Assembly: GCA_031278075.1 (NCBI GenBank)
Contig: JAITLE010000046.1
Coordinates: 1-7,058 of the forward strand
Direction of reading: 5' to 3'
Source of the DNA: Bifidobacteriaceae bacterium
GTDB lineage: Bacteria; Actinomycetota; Actinomycetes; Actinomycetales; WQXJ01
DNA length: 7,058 bases
Shown: in pieces, positions 5,685 through 7,058 of the stretch
Position numbering within the stretch: the first letter of the stretch is position 1
How the letters are laid out: every line of letters starts with the position of its first letter
The notes under the pieces: generated by a model
Database searches by the model: none
The model's input: the letters and a program-made list of their open reading frames with translations, nothing else
What the model was told of the DNA's origin: nothing
Made by a program: the position numbers and the translations under genes

Positions 5685-6623
5685 TCAGGGATGCAGGCCC
5701 GGTGGTTCGTTGTGTTCGGCGGGTTCGATCTGGAAGGTCGAATGGGTCAAGTCGAAGTGGCCGCTCAAACATTCCGCCATCTGGTCCAACAACTCGTGGT
5801 AGGCCTTAGGGGTGAAACGTTCGGGCGTCACCACGACGTGCGCCGTCAGCGATGCCAATCCCGATGTGATGGTCCAGGCGTGGAGGTCGTGGACGGACAC
5901 CACGCCAGGCAACTCCTCAAGGTGGCGGCGCAACTCATGTAGATCCATGTCTTTCGGCGTGGCCTCGAGCAGGACGCGGAGCACATCGCGCAACAGCGCG
6001 TAGGCGCGCGGCAGGATCAGGGCCGCGATCACCAGCGAGGCGACGGCGTCCGCTCGGAGCCAACCCGTGCACGCGATCACCACACCGGAGGCGATCACCG
6101 CCACGGAGCCGAGCGAGTCCCCCACGACTTCGAGGTAGGCGCCCCGGATGTTGATCGACTGCTGCGCGCCGCCGCGCAGGATCAGCAACGCGATGACATT
6201 GGCGACCAAACCGATCGTGGCCAGCGCCATAACCGGACCAGGCTCGACTTGGGCGGGCTGGAACAGCCGCCGCACGGCCTCGATCGCCACGCCGACGGCT
6301 ATTCCGACCACCATAAGCGCGTTGGACAACGCGGCCAGGACCTCGACCCTTTTCAAGCCGTAGGTGCGTCTCGGGGTCGGGGCGGTGTCCGCCAGCGCCG
6401 CGGCGACCAACGCGAAGACCAGGCCGATCGAATCGGCCGCCATGTGCCCGGCGTCGGCTAGCAGAGCTAATGAGCCTGTCCAGATGGCGCCGACGACCTC
6501 CACCGCCAGCACGGCGCCCGCCAGCGCCAGCGCCCAGACCAGGCGACGGCGGTTGCGGGCGCGCGCGTCCGACCCCCCAGCGCCGGGCGTCCCCGCCAGA
6601 CCGTGGTCGTGATGGTGCGGCAT
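5685..6623 (-). CDS. Cation diffusion facilitator (CzcD/ZnT-like), 312 aa
   Basis: A cytoplasmic-membrane metal/proton antiporter, probably exporting Zn2+ and perhaps Co2+, Cd2+ or similar. The His-rich start (MPHHHDHG), six membrane segments over about residues 28-205, and a cytoplasmic C-terminal domain (about 210-312) fit the family. Segment 2 carries DAGHMAAD (57-64), supplying H60 and D64 of the transport site. Segment 5 carries LEVVGD (164-169), supplying D169, with E165 where CzcD and ZnT proteins usually have His. The C-terminal domain has VHDLHAW (244-250), typical of its metal-binding region. I prefer ATG 6623, which has GGAAG 9 nt upstream and puts the His-rich stretch at the start. 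ATG 6668 would add 15 residues and has no close Shine-Dalgarno sequence; a GGGAGG at 6702-6707 is too far from it. galE follows after a 114-bp gap; tRNA-Glu diverges upstream. Metal specificity cannot be read from sequence. Confidence 0.92.
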   Translation of the reverse strand: MPHHHDHGLAGTPGAGGSDARARNRRRLVWALALAGAVLAVEVVGAIWTGSLALLADAGHMAADSIGLVFALVAAALADTAPTPRRTYGLKRVEVLAALSNALMVVGIAVGVAIEAVRRLFQPAQVEPGPVMALATIGLVANVIALLILRGGAQQSINIRGAYLEVVGDSLGSVAVIASGVVIACTGWLRADAVASLVIAALILPRAYALLRDVLRVLLEATPKDMDLHELRRHLEELPGVVSVHDLHAWTITSGLASLTAHVVVTPERFTPKAYHELLDQMAECLSGHFDLTHSTFQIEPAEHNEPPGLHP

Positions 6624-6684
6624 CGGGCCATTCTTCCACCCGGGCGCGCCGAGCCGCGGCGCCGACATGGTGAACCGAGGCCAA

Positions 6685-6714
6685 TTGGCGCTGATGGTCC
6701 GCCTCCCGTAGCAT
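6685..6714 (+). promoter_or_regulatory. Probable tRNA-Glu promoter
   Basis: TTGGCG (6685-6690) and TAGCAT (6709-6714), separated by 18 bp, resemble -35 and -10 boxes. The predicted start near 6721 would be about 7 nt before the mature tRNA 5' end. This region overlaps the start of the divergent cation exporter gene if that gene begins at or above 6668. Confidence 0.5.
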
Positions 6715-6727
6715 GTCCGGTGGTCTG

Positions 6728-6800
6728 GCCCCCATCGTCTAGTGGCCTAGGACACCGCCCTTTCACGGCGGCGGCACCGGTTCGAATCCGGTTGGGGGTA
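6728..6800 (+). tRNA. tRNA-Glu (anticodon UUC)
   Basis: A complete 73-nt cloverleaf reads GAA codons. The acceptor stem is GCCCCCA (6728-6734) with TGGGGGT (6793-6799), including a terminal G-U pair, and the discriminator base is A6800. The anticodon stem is CCGCC/GGCGG (6755-6759, 6767-6771) with loop CTTTCAC and anticodon TTC at 6762-6764. The T arm is ACCGG/CCGGT (6776-6780, 6788-6792) with loop TTCGAAT. CCA is not encoded and would be added after transcription. tRNA 3' ends are common integration sites, but I see no second copy of this 3' end in the window. Confidence 0.97.
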
Positions 6801-6807
6801 CATCGCC

Positions 6808-6891
6808 TTGGAGCGCAATGGTGCCTATAAGACCGCGTTTGGCCTGCTCATCGGGCCGCCAGGCGCACCGGAACGCGCCATTGTGCTCCAA
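6808..6891. repeat. Long imperfect inverted repeat downstream of tRNA-Glu
   Basis: The outer arms 6808-6824 and 6875-6891 pair over 17 positions with two G-U wobbles (TTGGAGCGCAATGGTGC against GCGCCATTGTGCTCCAA). Inside, 6835-6843 pairs with 6858-6866 over nine positions, two of them wobble. The two stems are separated by a 10/8-nt internal loop, with a 14-nt apical loop. No T-run follows and I see no flanking target duplication. It may be a palindromic intergenic repeat, a small mobile element of the MITE type, or a structured RNA on the tRNA transcript. Confidence 0.7.
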
Positions 6892-7058
6892 TCGGGATGG
6901 ATCACCACGGCGCCCACTCTCCCCATCCGAACACTCTGGAGCGAGCGGCCGGCTGCCCTGACCGGTGATGCCAAGGCGGGCCGAGGGACGCCTGCTGCGT
7001 TTGTCCCGGGACGTGCGCGGGCCCGCGTTGGCGCTGCCCGTCATCGAGCACGCCACCT
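6892..7058. other. Right-edge stretch, no supported gene
   Basis: I see no supportable gene. A leftward frame (7056 to 6763) runs straight through the tRNA, ending in the residues that tRNA genes typically yield when translated, so it is spurious. A rightward open frame from about 6808 to the window edge (LERNGAYKTAFG...) stays open but has no ATG or GTG start in frame near its beginning and starts inside the inverted repeat; a gene beginning further right cannot be excluded. Confidence 0.5.

Noticed and set aside
2804..6800. Functional link between tRNA-Glu and the glutamate decarboxylase operon
   Set aside because: They are separated by two unrelated genes and lie on opposite strands; shared glutamate is coincidence as far as the sequence shows.
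6763..7056. Leftward 97-codon open frame at the right edge
   Set aside because: It reads antisense through most of the tRNA-Glu gene and ends in the characteristic translated-tRNA residues; no independent support.
6728..7058. tRNA-anchored genomic island
   Set aside because: No integrase gene and no second copy of the tRNA 3' end are visible in the window.

Overview
The window reads as chromosomal DNA from a high-GC Gram-positive bacterium, most likely an actinomycete. The evidence is strong G/C preference at third codon positions, a tRNA-Glu gene without an encoded CCA, GC-rich intergenic DNA, and proteins of actinobacterial type. I cannot name a genus from the sequence.

Layout from left to right. 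Positions 1-910 hold no convincing gene but are rich in repeats. Two 118-bp direct repeats (22-139 and 180-297, period 158 bp, about 95% identical) each carry a perfect 11-bp inverted repeat. A separate run of 20-22-bp tandem repeats covers 594-764. A small rightward hypothetical gene (911-1156) follows and converges on a leftward pair, gadB-gadC. Here gadB (2804-4171) encodes glutamate decarboxylase and gadC (1176-2783) encodes a glutamate/GABA antiporter. A 421-bp gene-free stretch with several hairpins (4172-4592) separates gadB from galE (4593-5570, UDP-glucose 4-epimerase family). Next is a leftward cation diffusion facilitator gene (5685-6623, possibly to 6668), then a rightward tRNA-Glu(UUC) gene at 6728-6800. 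The right end (6801-7058) has no supported gene but contains an imperfect long hairpin.

The functional core is the gadB-gadC operon. The decarboxylase consumes a cytoplasmic proton as it converts glutamate to GABA and CO2, and the antiporter exports GABA in exchange for glutamate. Together they form the classic glutamate-dependent acid resistance module. The enzyme keeps the catalytic lysine and a penultimate histidine matching the residue that shuts off E. coli GadB at neutral pH. The transporter, by contrast, lacks the C-terminal plug of E. coli GadC and has a long Gly/Ala/Ser-rich N-terminal tail built from a 15-bp DNA repeat. galE and the cation exporter look like independent housekeeping genes; their shared orientation with gadBC gives no proof of a functional link.

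I found no defence system, CRISPR array, insertion sequence or phage gene. The most interesting material is the modified GadC and the unexplained repeats and hairpins.
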